Positions 1-8,319 are shown, counted from the stretch's first letter. The stretch: DNA of 64,000 bases from Tenericutes bacterium MO-XQ (GCA_002838185.1 CP017948.1:1798001-1862000), one strand, 5' to 3'. Notes: generated from the letters alone by a model not told the origin. A program made the numbers and translations.

Positions 1-290
1 TCGATAAAATCTTTGACATACATATCCCCATAAAAATTGACTTCGCTCGGTATGTATCCAACCATTTTCCTAATCTCAATGGTATCAGAGACGATATCAA
101 GCCCATGAACAGAAGCTGTTCCACTGGTTGGGAAAATGAGATTTAATAAAGTTCTAACCGTTGTCGATTTACCAGCACCATTAGGTCCAATAAATCCAAA
201 GATTTCTCCTTCTTTAATCTCTAAAGAAACATCCAAGATACCTCTTGCGTGTTTCTTATAATATTTCGTTAGTGCATCAAGTTTAATCAT
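1..290 (-). CDS. ABC transporter ATP-binding protein, partial (N-terminal part)
   Basis: This is the first 96 codons of an ABC ATPase; the rest lies beyond the left edge. The start ATG at 290 follows a strong AGGAGG site. The protein begins MIKLDALTKYY and carries a Walker A motif GPNGAGKS at about residues 35-42. A VGYIPSE segment at about 77-83 stands where the Q-loop is expected. That version is common in drug- or bacitracin-export-type ABC-2 ATPases, so an exporter of that class is likely. No partner permease is visible because the operon continues off the window. The family is certain; the substrate is unknown. Confidence 0.93.
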   Translation of the reverse strand, partial: MIKLDALTKYYKKHARGILDVSLEIKEGEIFGFIGPNGAGKSTTVRTLLNLIFPTSGTASVHGLDIVSDTIEIRKMVGYIPSEVNFYGDMYVKDFI

Positions 291-327
291 AGAAAACCTC
301 CTATGCGTTTGTCTTTATTATATCACT

Positions 328-1155
328 CTATCTTAATTCTTTAAACAGTGTATAACATTTATACCCTTTCGGATAGTCATCCATCTCATGAACAACTTTA
401 TATCCTAACTTTTCATAAAAAGGTCTTGCTTGAAACTCTGTTGTTCCAAGTTCGATAAATTTTAAACCTCTAATTTTAGCTTCTTCTTCAACCAAAGACA
501 TGAGTTTACTTCCAATTTTCTGGTTTTTATACAAAGGATCAACAGCTAATCTTGAAACATATATGGTATTCTCATAAATATCTCCAGAAACACCACCAAC
601 ACAGATTTCACCATCTAGTGCTATAAACATAAACTCATTAGTTTTATCTTGAAGTCCATATTTCTTCTCAAAAGCTTCTTCCTTTTCATCAAGTTGTTTT
701 TGATAGATGTCATGAGGTTTATCGCTAACCAAGACTTCTAAATTGGAATCTATATTTTCTTTAAGGGATGTTAGTTTAGCATAATAAAACTCTTCATATT
801 CTCCAAGTTTTTCCAGTTTTATTTGATGTGTAAAACCAACAGATATAAAATCATCATATCTTTCCTTAATTGGACTAAAGAATTTAATCCCTAAATAATC
901 AGATTTAATGTGATGCCACACTTTACTTATCAGCACTTGGAGTATTTCAATATCTTTATAATAAACTTTACTCATAGATGCCCAGTTCCAACCGCAAGAT
1001 AAAGATATGGCACCAATAAGTGTACTTTTATCAACAATATATACAAACAAGTTTTTAAATTCAACTTTTCCAGTGAATTTTTCGTTATGTCCTCTTAAGT
1101 GTTTAATTAAATCTTGTTCAAACTTCTTATCTTGATCTTTAATGTATTTGATCAT
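328..1155 (-). CDS. GNAT family acetyltransferase, tandem-domain length
   Basis: A 275-residue protein whose C-terminal half (from about residue 135) is a GNAT N-acetyltransferase fold. It has a clear acetyl-CoA motif A, RLAVDPLYKNQKIGSKLM, followed by the usual FYEKLGY end. The N-terminal half looks like a second, diverged GNAT-type domain, which would explain the length. The start is set at 1155, because AGGAG stands seven bases before this ATG. A longer reading from 1173 would lack a ribosome site and would overlap the upstream stop in an ATGA arrangement. It directly follows the EamA gene and is probably co-transcribed with it. The substrate cannot be read from the sequence. Confidence 0.88.
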   Translation of the reverse strand: MIKYIKDQDKKFEQDLIKHLRGHNEKFTGKVEFKNLFVYIVDKSTLIGAISLSCGWNWASMSKVYYKDIEILQVLISKVWHHIKSDYLGIKFFSPIKERYDDFISVGFTHQIKLEKLGEYEEFYYAKLTSLKENIDSNLEVLVSDKPHDIYQKQLDEKEEAFEKKYGLQDKTNEFMFIALDGEICVGGVSGDIYENTIYVSRLAVDPLYKNQKIGSKLMSLVEEEAKIRGLKFIELGTTEFQARPFYEKLGYKVVHEMDDYPKGYKCYTLFKELR

Positions 1156-1169
1156 TATATCTTCTCCTA

Positions 1170-2063
1170 TCATTTCGGCTTAGAGACCAAAGCTCCTTTT
1201 TTCTCGGTTGCAGCATAATATGATCCTATACCCATAAATATAAGTCCGATAAAGAAATTAATTGATGGGATCTCTTGGAAAATGAGTAAGGCAATAAAAG
1301 CCCCAACAAATGGTGCAAACGCATAAAATGTAGATGTTTTTGCAGCTCCTAATCCTCTTTGGGCTGTAACATAAAAGAATATACTTAACCCATAAGCAAC
1401 AAAACCTAATAACATCGTTAATAAAATCAAAATATAATCCATCGTCACAGCATTGATGCTAATCGCGATGATTAAAGACCCTAATCCGGAAAATATACCT
1501 TTAATCACAACAACCATCAATGGATCATTTACCGATAGTTTTCTTGTTAGATTATTTTCTAGACCCCAAGAGGTTGCTGCTAAAATGACAAATAAGGATC
1601 CTAAAGAAAACTTAAATGCGCTTATGTCCTCTACTGATAAAATGACACTCGCAATAGTTACAAATAAAATAGCTATTTTTAATCTTTTTGGAATCACTTC
1701 TTTAAATATAAAAGCTGCAAAAATAGCGGTTGCGACAATCTCAAAATTGTTAAGTAATGCCACATTTTCAGGTAGACTTATATTGAGTCCAATCATTAAC
1801 ATTATTGGAGCTACTATATCCAAAACAATCATGCCAATGATTGCAGGTATCTCATCTTTGGTGAATTTTTTATATGTTTTGTTTTTACTGACACTTTTTC
1901 TGATATATCCAACGATAGCCATACCGAAACCAGCACCTAAATATAAGAGTGCTGCAATAAATATCGGTGATAAATCATCAAGTAAAATCTTTGATATAGG
2001 TGTGCTAATTGCATATAAAAGTGCTGCTAGAATTGCATAAATAATATATGTTTTTGTTTTCAT
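1170..2063 (-). CDS. EamA/DMT-family transporter
   Basis: A 297-residue integral membrane protein with about ten hydrophobic helices arranged as two EamA repeats, typical of the drug/metabolite transporter superfamily. It begins MKTKTYIIYAILAALLYAIS with the repeat-1 pattern SPIFIAALLYLGAG. The second repeat starts near residue 150 with SLGSLFVILAATSWGLENN. A GAGG-type site (GTGAGGACAATAAC) precedes the ATG. These proteins export or import small metabolites across the cytoplasmic membrane; the substrate is not predictable here. The stop codon is TGA. The GNAT gene follows at once on the same strand. Confidence 0.92.
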   Translation of the reverse strand: MKTKTYIIYAILAALLYAISTPISKILLDDLSPIFIAALLYLGAGFGMAIVGYIRKSVSKNKTYKKFTKDEIPAIIGMIVLDIVAPIMLMIGLNISLPENVALLNNFEIVATAIFAAFIFKEVIPKRLKIAILFVTIASVILSVEDISAFKFSLGSLFVILAATSWGLENNLTRKLSVNDPLMVVVIKGIFSGLGSLIIAISINAVTMDYILILLTMLLGFVAYGLSIFFYVTAQRGLGAAKTSTFYAFAPFVGAFIALLIFQEIPSINFFIGLIFMGIGSYYAATEKKGALVSKPK

Positions 2064-2169
2064 GTTATTGTCCTCACTTTTTTATCATAGCATATTTATA
2101 CCTTCAGATGACTTATTTTTTTATATTTTTCACTGGTTGTAATCAATTTCATAGTATAAAGCAAATGAA

Positions 2170-2205
2170 AAAAAGTAGACATAAAAATAATTATGTCTAC
2201 TTTTT
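2170..2205 (-). terminator. Rho-independent terminator of the histidine kinase operon
   Basis: A perfect 15-bp stem (2170-2184 with 2191-2205) has a six-base loop, and A/T tracts on both flanks make it potentially bidirectional. It sits just after the kinase stop codon, between the kinase and EamA genes. Confidence 0.85.
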
Positions 2206-2234
2206 GGGATACACGTGAATAAGTTATTCTTTCA

Positions 2235-3467
2235 TTATTTTACAAATTTTATTTTTATAGTTGTACCTTCATTTAACTGACTATCAATCTTAATATGTCC
2301 ATGAGCATTACTTATGATATCATTAACAATTTTAAGACCAATTCCACTGCCTTTTGCGTGATATTTACTGGCTTTTTCTCCTCGATAAACATCATTAAAA
2401 ATATGCTTTAATGTTAGTTCATCCATACCTATCCCGCTATCTTTAACAATAAGTTCTTTTCTTGATTCGTCCGTTTTAACAAAAATGGTTTTTCCTTCTT
2501 CCGAATAATAAAAGGCATTAAAAACTAGATTTTCAATGATTCTTTTGATATCGTCATCAGCTATTTCGATAACTAAAGGCTCTAATTCAATATCTATCTG
2601 TATAGATTTAGAAGTAAAAACATCTTGATATTTCTTAAGGAGTCTTAAAATCATCGGGCTAACATCATGTTTATATGCGAGTTGATCAATATCCATTTCA
2701 ATCATTTTAGGGATTAGGTTTTCAATAGACTTAATCTCATCATTTATGTCTTTTTCTACCGACTGATTAAGTGTTAGCTTCTTTTGCGTTATGGCTTCTA
2801 AATAAATGGATAAAGCAGTAAGAGGTGTTTTTAAGTCATGTGCTAATGTTTTAATATAATCTTGATAGACTTGTTGATGTTTCCTTTCTTTATGAATAGC
2901 GTCAATGAGTAATTTATTGACTTTACCCAATTCTTCAAAATAAAAAACTTGATCCTCATGAATCATATGAGTTAAATCAGCAAGTATCGCTTGATTTTGT
3001 TGTTTTAAATATTTGGAAAACACCATCGCTCCAACACCAAAAAGCAATATTGAAAAAATATTAATGAGTATAAATCCAAATGAATATTCTTGACTTAAAT
3101 AAGATGTTTGATAATTTGTGTAAACTTCACCTACATATAATTCATCATAATAAACAGATTGATATTGCTCATTACCGTCAACATTTGTGTTGGAAAAGAT
3201 AATTTCCTCTTGATTATCAATGAATACAATTTCAACTTGATGATTGTGAACATAATGTTCTAGATAAGCAGTTAATACAGTTTCATCTTCTTGTGCGCTT
3301 AAATGTGCAATCATTGAAACTAAACTTTCTTGTTTCCTAGTTGTTTCTTGCTGATATTGAACAGATGAGATGACAAAGATCACTAGATTAAACAGTACTA
3401 AAACAGAGACAAACACTAATATAACATAATAAAATATTTTCTTACTTAACAGATCTCTAATGGTCAT
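2235..3467 (-). CDS. Sensor histidine kinase of two-component system
   Basis: A 410-residue membrane kinase. Transmembrane helices lie at about 11-35 and 128-151, enclosing an extracytoplasmic sensor of about 90 residues. A HisKA domain follows, with the phosphoacceptor His210 in KTLAHDLKTPLTAL. The HATPase domain has an N-box (IENLVFNAFYYS), a G1 box (VKDSGIGMD) and a G2 box (GSGIGLKIV). All catalytic boxes look intact. The start is set at ATG 3467, preceded by AGGTGA and overlapping the regulator gene by 11 bp; the longer GTG start is less likely. It pairs with the regulator just upstream, and the two are followed by a terminator. The neighbouring copper genes and metal-ligand-rich envelope protein suggest metal or envelope sensing, but this is inference. 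Confidence 0.95.
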   Translation of the reverse strand: MTIRDLLSKKIFYYVILVFVSVLVLFNLVIFVISSVQYQQETTRKQESLVSMIAHLSAQEDETVLTAYLEHYVHNHQVEIVFIDNQEEIIFSNTNVDGNEQYQSVYYDELYVGEVYTNYQTSYLSQEYSFGFILINIFSILLFGVGAMVFSKYLKQQNQAILADLTHMIHEDQVFYFEELGKVNKLLIDAIHKERKHQQVYQDYIKTLAHDLKTPLTALSIYLEAITQKKLTLNQSVEKDINDEIKSIENLIPKMIEMDIDQLAYKHDVSPMILRLLKKYQDVFTSKSIQIDIELEPLVIEIADDDIKRIIENLVFNAFYYSEEGKTIFVKTDESRKELIVKDSGIGMDELTLKHIFNDVYRGEKASKYHAKGSGIGLKIVNDIISNAHGHIKIDSQLNEGTTIKIKFVK

Positions 3468-4140
3468 CGACTTCACCTACAAACTCATATCCTATACCAT
3501 AATGTGTTTTAATATATGATTGATCTTGATCCTTATCAATCTTTTTTCTAATATTTTTGATAAATGCATCAATCACACGGTCATAAGCGTCGCTATCTTT
3601 AAAACAGGTCTCAATAATCTGTTCTCTTGAAAATACTAATTGTGGATGTTGTGCTAAAAATAATAAAATGTCAAACTCGTATTCAGTAAATTTAATGATA
3701 TTATCATTTTTTAATACTTCTCTTTTAAGTGGATAAATCAATAAATCATGTTGGTTAAATGATAGAACATTTGGTTTTGTTTGTTTGATGCGTGATTCAA
3801 CATTTTTTAATCTTACCATGACTTCATCAGCTGAAAAAGGTTTAGTCACATAATCATCAGCTCCTAAAGATAAAACGTCAATTTTACCTTCAATATCTAT
3901 TTTTGCAGATATAACCATAATGTATATATCACTGATTGCTCTTATTTTTTTAAGTAATTCTTCACCTTGCATATTTGGTAACATTAAATCTAAGATCATC
4001 GCATCAAAAGATTCACTCTCTAAGAATGAGAGTGCTTCTTCTGCACTTTTAGCTTGTTTAACAACATGTTGCTGTTCTCTAGCAAATAATGCTAGCAAAT
4101 CACTTATTTTCTTATAGTCTTCTACAATTAACAATTTCAT
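3457..4140 (-). CDS. OmpR-family response regulator
   Basis: A 227-residue regulator with a receiver domain and a C-terminal winged-helix DNA-binding domain. The acidic pocket VEDY is near the N-terminus, the phosphoacceptor is D51 in MILDLMLP, and K is in DDYVTKPF. The winged helix includes FTEYEFDILLFLAQHP and VIDAFIKNIRKKID. AAAGGTGA lies five bases before the ATG at 4140, which favours this start over the GTG nine bases upstream. It overlaps the kinase gene that it serves. It has its own TGTATAAT-type promoter in addition to possible read-through from the small envelope-protein genes. Confidence 0.95.
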   Translation of the reverse strand: MKLLIVEDYKKISDLLALFAREQQHVVKQAKSAEEALSFLESESFDAMILDLMLPNMQGEELLKKIRAISDIYIMVISAKIDIEGKIDVLSLGADDYVTKPFSADEVMVRLKNVESRIKQTKPNVLSFNQHDLLIYPLKREVLKNDNIIKFTEYEFDILLFLAQHPQLVFSREQIIETCFKDSDAYDRVIDAFIKNIRKKIDKDQDQSYIKTHYGIGYEFVGEVDDH

Positions 4141-4159
4141 TTCGGTCACCTTTACTGTT

Positions 4160-4165
4160 ATTATA
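4160..4165 (-). promoter_or_regulatory. -10 element (TATAAT, extended) for the two-component genes
   Basis: On the minus strand the sequence reads TTGTATAATAAC, an extended -10 just downstream of a terminator hairpin and about 20 bases before the regulator start codon. No good -35 hexamer is visible. This suggests a separate promoter for the regulator and kinase. Confidence 0.55.
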
Positions 4166-4177
4166 CAATGAAGTTAG

Positions 4178-4202
4178 AAAAAAGACGAAGGATATCCTCG
4201 TC
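4178..4202 (-). terminator. Intrinsic terminator between envelope protein gene and regulator
   Basis: On the minus strand an imperfect hairpin (GACGAGGATATCCTTCGTC) is followed by six T. It lies just after the stop of the 179-residue envelope protein and before the regulator promoter, so the two pairs of genes may be only partly co-transcribed. Confidence 0.7.
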
Positions 4203-4210
4203 TAATTTTC

Positions 4211-4750
4211 TTAAATTTCAAATAAAATATCTTCTTTAATGTTTTGGTAAACCTCCAATATTTCTTCATCTGTTAAACCCTCGAGATTTGTTTCTACTAA
4301 TTTATCAATTAGCAATTGATCCATCATCTCTCGTGTTTCAATAGACTCATGAATATAAACCCACTCATATGATTCATAAGCATCGTCATTGTAGTAACCA
4401 TGACAACCACCGCCATATCTTCTACCCATCATTTGATATCTCGGATATTCATTATATATATCATAATCACTTGTTAAATCACTCTTAATTTGATCGACTA
4501 TTTCAATAGTCATCTCTTCGGTTAACGCTTTTTCTTTATATGCATTCATAAATGCTAAATCTAAATCCTCTTGATCTTCATCACTTAAGTGCATATAGAT
4601 AAACTCATAAGTATTTGTTTCTTCGGTATCATACATATAGGGATATTCATTATAGTCTTCAGTACTATTTGCATATAATCTAGGACCATAAATTCCTATA
4701 CCTAAAAGGACAATCAATCCTACAATAATCAATATAATTCTACTTTTCAT
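4211..4750 (-). CDS. Membrane-anchored protein with an internal duplication and a metal-ligand-rich linker
   Basis: A 179-residue protein of no family I recognise. One N-terminal hydrophobic segment (about 3-25) predicts a membrane anchor or signal peptide with the rest outside the membrane. Two related halves can be aligned by eye. The first, 48-97, starts YEFIYMHLSDEDQ; the second, 128-179, starts YEWVYIHESIETR. Both end in an acidic LT-E...I-DL/I pattern. Between them is a Tyr/Gly/Met/His/Cys-rich linker with MMGRRYGGGCHGYYND, which could bind metal. It follows the SHOCT protein gene by one base and precedes the two-component genes, so it may be a sensor partner or an output of that system. 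The role is inference. Confidence 0.8.
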   Translation of the reverse strand: MKSRIILIIVGLIVLLGIGIYGPRLYANSTEDYNEYPYMYDTEETNTYEFIYMHLSDEDQEDLDLAFMNAYKEKALTEEMTIEIVDQIKSDLTSDYDIYNEYPRYQMMGRRYGGGCHGYYNDDAYESYEWVYIHESIETREMMDQLLIDKLVETNLEGLTDEEILEVYQNIKEDILFEI

Positions 4751-4751
4751 A

Positions 4752-5081
4752 TCACATACCCTCCTTTAATTTGTTTTTTAATGTTTCATATTCTTCGATG
4801 GTTATTTCACCTTTTGCAAGTCTTGCTTTAAGCTTAGATATATAATCATCATGATCTTGTTCTTTGCGATTATCTAAAGCATTGATCACAAAAACAATCA
4901 CAATAATCCAAAATATACCCATACCTATCATGCCAAATGGCATCATCCACCCGCCAAACATATGTCCTGTGTAAGGTACATAATCATTTGGTGCTATAAT
5001 AGGGAAAACTAACCATAGAATAGCTATAATAATTGCAACAGCAATAAATGCGATTAACATGTTTAATACTTTTTTGTTCAT
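4752..5081 (-). CDS. Two-helix membrane protein with C-terminal SHOCT domain
   Basis: A 109-residue protein with hydrophobic helices at about 6-29 and 45-68 and a Met/Gly-rich stretch between them (HMFGGWMMPFGMIGMG). The C-terminus matches the SHOCT short helical module (KLKARLAKGEITIEEYETLKNKL), often found in small membrane proteins of Gram-positive bacteria. GAGGTAA stands before the ATG. It is the first gene of a minus-strand unit running into the 179-residue envelope protein and towards the two-component genes. A hexamer direct repeat upstream is a plausible response-regulator site. The biochemical role is unknown. Confidence 0.82.
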   Translation of the reverse strand: MNKKVLNMLIAFIAVAIIIAILWLVFPIIAPNDYVPYTGHMFGGWMMPFGMIGMGIFWIIVIVFVINALDNRKEQDHDDYISKLKARLAKGEITIEEYETLKNKLKEGM

Positions 5082-5117
5082 TTACCTCACCTCTGCTTAG
5101 AGTTTAGCATATGATTG

Positions 5118-5134
5118 TGAATGAAATATGAATG
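5118..5134 (-). promoter_or_regulatory. Direct hexamer repeat TGAATG-N5-TGAATG, candidate response-regulator box
   Basis: Two identical TGAATG hexamers (plus-strand reading) start 11 bp apart, one helical turn, as is typical of OmpR-family binding sites. They lie upstream of the SHOCT gene start and next to a possible -10 (TATGCT at 5106-5111, minus strand). The link to the regulator at 3457-4140 is inferred from proximity. Confidence 0.45.
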
Positions 5135-5176
5135 TCGTAAATTATAGTATTTCGTGCAAAACTTTAAAAGATATTG

Positions 5177-5182
5177 TATACT
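5177..5182 (+). promoter_or_regulatory. -10 element of the copper-responsive promoter
   Basis: TATACT lies just upstream of the CsoR-type operator and about 45 bases before the copper chaperone start. The -35 region is poor. Confidence 0.5.
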
Positions 5183-5190
5183 ATATATGC

Positions 5191-5208
5191 ACCCCCTATG
5201 GAGGGGGT
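5191..5208 (+). promoter_or_regulatory. CsoR-type copper operator
   Basis: ACCCCCTATGGAGGGGGT is a perfect ACCCCCT/AGGGGGT inverted repeat with a four-base centre. It matches the C-tract/G-tract operators of the CsoR copper repressor family. Its place between the -10 element and the AGGAGG site means a bound repressor would block transcription of the CopZ-like and CueP genes. No csoR gene lies in this window. Confidence 0.75.
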
Positions 5209-5226
5209 TAAGAGGAGGAAATACAT

Positions 5227-5436
5227 ATGGATATGGAAAAACATATAAGTATTACAGGTATTACATGCGCAGGTTGTTTAAATCGCATTGATCAAGGTTT
5301 AAAATCATTAGGTGTATTTAAGTTTGATTATGACTTTGTAGATCACAATGCCATGATTCTTTATGATGATGATACGTCCATGGAAGAAATCATTGAAACA
5401 ATCAATGATATGGGTTATGAGGCTAAGCAAATATGA
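5227..5436 (+). CDS. copZ: CopZ-like HMA-domain copper chaperone
   Basis: A 69-residue single HMA (heavy-metal-associated) domain with the metal-binding CxxC motif at C14-A-G-C17 in GITCAGCLNRI. The domain ends in the usual ETINDMGYEA helix-strand pattern. Proteins of this size and fold carry Cu(I) in the cytoplasm and hand it to transporters or repressors. A strong AGGAGG precedes the first ATG; a second ATG two codons later is possible. It overlaps the CueP gene and stands behind a CsoR-type operator, which supports copper over other metals. No copper ATPase lies in the window. Confidence 0.88.
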   Translation: MDMEKHISITGITCAGCLNRIDQGLKSLGVFKFDYDFVDHNAMILYDDDTSMEEIIETINDMGYEAKQI

Positions 5437-5993
5437 TGAAAAAAGTTATCGGTATCATCGGTATATCATTAGTCATCATTTTAATTAGTGTATTTATATC
5501 AAAAGGATTACAACAAAATAACGATCCTTTATTAGATAAATACGATCTTAATGGTAAATCCACAAAACAACTTGTTGAATATTTAGAGAACAAGCTAAAT
5601 GAACCTTATGGTCTAAGCGCTAATATTAATGGTAACTCTTTAATGATTAAAGATAATAAGGAACAAATCACTATTGATTTAGATGAGGAATTATTTTATT
5701 TATCTATGGCACCTTATTTTGATCAAACACACCCATGTGGTATTCACAGTTTAATTACTTGTAGAGGTGAACTTAAAAACGAGTCATTCGATGTAAAAAT
5801 CACTGACACCATTACTCAAGAAGTTATCGTTGATAAAACAATGACGAGTTATAACAATGGATTCATTGGTGTTTGGTTACCAAAAGATAGACAACTAACA
5901 ATTGAAATCACCAAAGATGGTTATCAAGCTATAGCAAATATATCAACATCAGCAAGCAGTAATACTTGTTTAACTACCCTTAAACTCACATAA
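5433..5993 (+). CDS. cueP: CueP-family copper-binding envelope protein
   Basis: A 186-residue protein with an N-terminal hydrophobic anchor or signal (about 4-24). It has the CueP signature around THPCGIHSLITCRGEL (C102, H105, C110) and the conserved C-terminal cysteine in SSNTCLTTLKL. In Salmonella CueP is a periplasmic copper-binding protein; Gram-positive members are membrane-attached and extracytoplasmic, as expected here. It overlaps the CopZ-like gene by four bases (ATGA), so translation is probably coupled. A terminator follows directly. Chaperone and CueP therefore form a compact copper-detoxification operon. Confidence 0.88.
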   Translation: MMKKVIGIIGISLVIILISVFISKGLQQNNDPLLDKYDLNGKSTKQLVEYLENKLNEPYGLSANINGNSLMIKDNKEQITIDLDEELFYLSMAPYFDQTHPCGIHSLITCRGELKNESFDVKITDTITQEVIVDKTMTSYNNGFIGVWLPKDRQLTIEITKDGYQAIANISTSASSNTCLTTLKLT

Positions 5994-6005
5994 TATATAA
6001 ATAGA

Positions 6006-6040
6006 AAGCAGCAATCCCAATTGTGATTGCTGCTTTTTTT
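6006..6040 (+). terminator. Intrinsic terminator of the copper operon
   Basis: An 11-bp stem AAGCAGCAATC / GATTGCTGCTT (6006-6016 with 6025-6035) is followed by a run of T on the plus strand. Confidence 0.92.
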
Positions 6041-7259
6041 ATTTAATCACGATATTTTCATCTTTATACTTATCTATATTCCAAATCCACTGATTCATAT
6101 ATTCATAAGATATTTCATAATGAGTATATTCTATATTCTCAATTGAAATCATATCTTGACCATTATAGTTCCAAATGATCTCAACTCTAACATCAACATG
6201 TTCGTTTGATGAATTCGCATCTAAAATTAACATTGGCTGTTTTTCTTCTAGTTGGTTAATATCATAACGATAATTCATGTTCCCTTGTGAAGTCATCTCT
6301 CCTTCAGTAAACAATACATCTTCTATATATACTTTAATCGCAGGTTTTTCTTCAAGTGCTACATGAAATTGTTTTGTGATTACAATTGATGTATCATATT
6401 GAAGTTGATCTTGATTATCCGTTTCAAATGTTCTAAAGTAAAACATGTTTTCTGTCCAGTCATTTGAGACCAACGTCATTTCATCAACATAACCAACTTC
6501 CTTAATCAGCACCTTATGTTGAAAAATGGATAATGCTGTTACAGATATAAAGACAATAAAGACAATAGCTAAAGGTTTTTCAACCTTTTTATATGTGGTA
6601 TTAAATCGAGGGTATCTTTCTTCTTTTTCTTTTTTTACATCAAAAAGTAGGACACCAACGATACCAGAAGTAAGAATTAATAAGACAAGAATGTATAAGA
6701 ATATACTAGAAAATGTATGAAGATATAAAACCAATAAAACGATAAGATGACCTACAAGAAGCATTGAGTTAATAATTAAATACATAGCATAACTCTTATA
6801 AATATGTTTACCTGTAAACATATGCTTATAACTAAGTAAATATAGATAAATGAGTAGGGTAGCGAATATTGAAATAATCATTCTTGTATAAACATCACCA
6901 GGTACATTGCTTAAATCAAAGAAGCTTTTTATAAACCCTATTGAAGTACCAAGCATAATCAGTAAACCATAAATCCACGCCATCAAAAATAAGAAAGCTG
7001 GAATACCCATCAATAATAATGGTATCTTTTGAAATTTATTAGTATCTGTTTTTTCTTGTTCTTTAATCAATAAATCCAAACTCACATCTAAAGCCTCTGC
7101 AATATGAACTAAATTATATACATCTGGCAATGATTCATTTCTTTCCCATTTGCTGATTGCTTGTCTTGATACTCCAAGTTTTTCTGCTAAATCTTATTGA
7201 GATAAGCTTTTTTCTTTTCTTAGTGTTGCTATTTTTTGTCCTAAATCTTTCATGTTCAT
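6039..7259 (-). pseudogene. XRE-family membrane regulator interrupted by an in-frame stop in its HTH
   Basis: Reading from the ATG at 7259 (GAGG five bases upstream) gives MNMKDLGQKIATLRKEKSLSQ, then TAA at 7194-7196, then DLAEKLGVSRQAISKWERN in the same frame. The family normally has SQEDLA here, so one GAA-to-TAA change explains the stop. The remainder continues open to 6039. It encodes the end of the HTH and a membrane domain with several hydrophobic helices (about 35-190 of the open part), then an extracytoplasmic-looking C-terminal region. Translation could restart downstream, for example at an internal ATG near 7130, but would give no complete HTH. The alternatives are a true pseudogene, a sequencing error or stop read-through. 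Confidence 0.82.
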
Positions 7260-7277
7260 CACGTCCTCACAAGTTCT

Positions 7278-7305
7278 ATTATACGGAAAGTATGTTTTAG
7301 AACAA
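7278..7305 (-). promoter_or_regulatory. Promoter of the XRE-type gene
   Basis: On the minus strand TTGTTC (7300-7305), a 16-bp spacer and a consensus TATAAT (7278-7283) lie just before the GAGG site and the start at 7259. The control region therefore still looks intact although the reading frame is broken. Confidence 0.6.
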
Positions 7306-7368
7306 GCATTTTTTGATATACTTTTACGCAACTGAGGGTTGCAATCCTCTTTTTCTTTCAAAAATATC

Positions 7369-7398
7369 AAAAAAACAACCCATCAATGGGGTTGTTTT
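7369..7398 (-). terminator. Intrinsic terminator
   Basis: The stem AAAACAACCC / GGGTTGTTTT (7372-7381 with 7389-7398) has a T-run on the minus strand. It lies just after the stop of the DUF3137-like gene. Confidence 0.85.
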
Positions 7399-7418
7399 AT
7401 AAGAATTTCAGCTTTTAT

Positions 7419-8294
7419 TTATATAATCATCTCTTTAATCTCTTCAAGCATCTTTATATCTTCATCCACAATTTTTTTAATATCAGCTAATTCATTATCC
7501 GTATATTTTTTCACATAAGGCAATCTAATGTTTTTTGTAGCAATCGCGATTTCAAGATTGTTATCTATCACTGCAATATCAACTGAAGATACAAATGGAT
7601 ATGTATGTATAAATTGATATAAATCATCAAAAAACGATGGGGGATTTAACTCACTTTGACTCGATAAGTTCCCTTCAAGAAGCTTTTTTTGATATGGATA
7701 AGTTTTAGTATCATGTTCATCTTTTTTATGGATATCTTTTAATGCATGTATGATACTATCGCTGATGCCTTTTTTATCTTTATATACAAAATCTTGATAT
7801 GGATAAGGAGTGATGATATAAAGTCCTTTAAAATAATATGTTCTTGTTCTTTTTTCTCCAAATACATTATATGATTCCGCATGAAACATTTGAATTTGAT
7901 CGTCTTTGAGCTCATAGTCCACATCTATATTTGAATAACTAGGTACTAAATGCCAAGGATTTAAGTTAAAATCTTCTGTTTGATATTGATAAGTTGTTTT
8001 TTGATTTAAATTATGCTGATCTGCATAGTTTTGATAAACAATATCAATACTGTTTTTTATCTTGAGATTCATACTTTTTGATACATTTAAAGCTGTCATA
8101 AAAAGCGTTATAATCAATAAGATAAATGAAAAAATTATGATTAAAACACCTGGGGTTAATAATTGATCTTGATCAATAACAATCAAAACGATACCAAGAA
8201 AAATCATGAAAACAATCATGATCCATTGATATCTTAAAGTTTTATGTTTAAATGTCTTATCCTTAAGTTTTAAAGTCTCAAATAAGCTTTCCAT
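7419..8294 (-). CDS. Two-helix membrane protein, resembles DUF3137 proteins
   Basis: A 291-residue protein with two hydrophobic helices in its first 90 residues, followed by a soluble domain that probably faces the cytoplasm. The layout and the FYYFKGLYIITPYP-like strand pattern recall DUF3137 proteins, but I am not sure of the family. The start is placed at ATG 8294. An excellent promoter (TTGACA, 17 bp, TATGAT) overlaps the beginning of the longer open frame, so the longer form would begin within its own promoter. AAAGGGA stands eight bases before the chosen ATG. A second protein of similar design lies at 9095-9970. Confidence 0.72.
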   Translation of the reverse strand: MESLFETLKLKDKTFKHKTLRYQWIMIVFMIFLGIVLIVIDQDQLLTPGVLIIIFSFILLIITLFMTALNVSKSMNLKIKNSIDIVYQNYADQHNLNQKTTYQYQTEDFNLNPWHLVPSYSNIDVDYELKDDQIQMFHAESYNVFGEKRTRTYYFKGLYIITPYPYQDFVYKDKKGISDSIIHALKDIHKKDEHDTKTYPYQKKLLEGNLSSQSELNPPSFFDDLYQFIHTYPFVSSVDIAVIDNNLEIAIATKNIRLPYVKKYTDNELADIKKIVDEDIKMLEEIKEMII

Positions 8295-8319
8295 AAGTCT
8301 ATCCCTTTTCATTGTCTTC

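Noticed and set aside
1453..2040. Long open frame on the plus strand opposite the EamA gene
   Set aside because: It mirrors the real membrane-protein gene, has no ribosome site and resembles no protein; the minus-strand frame has family motifs and a proper start.
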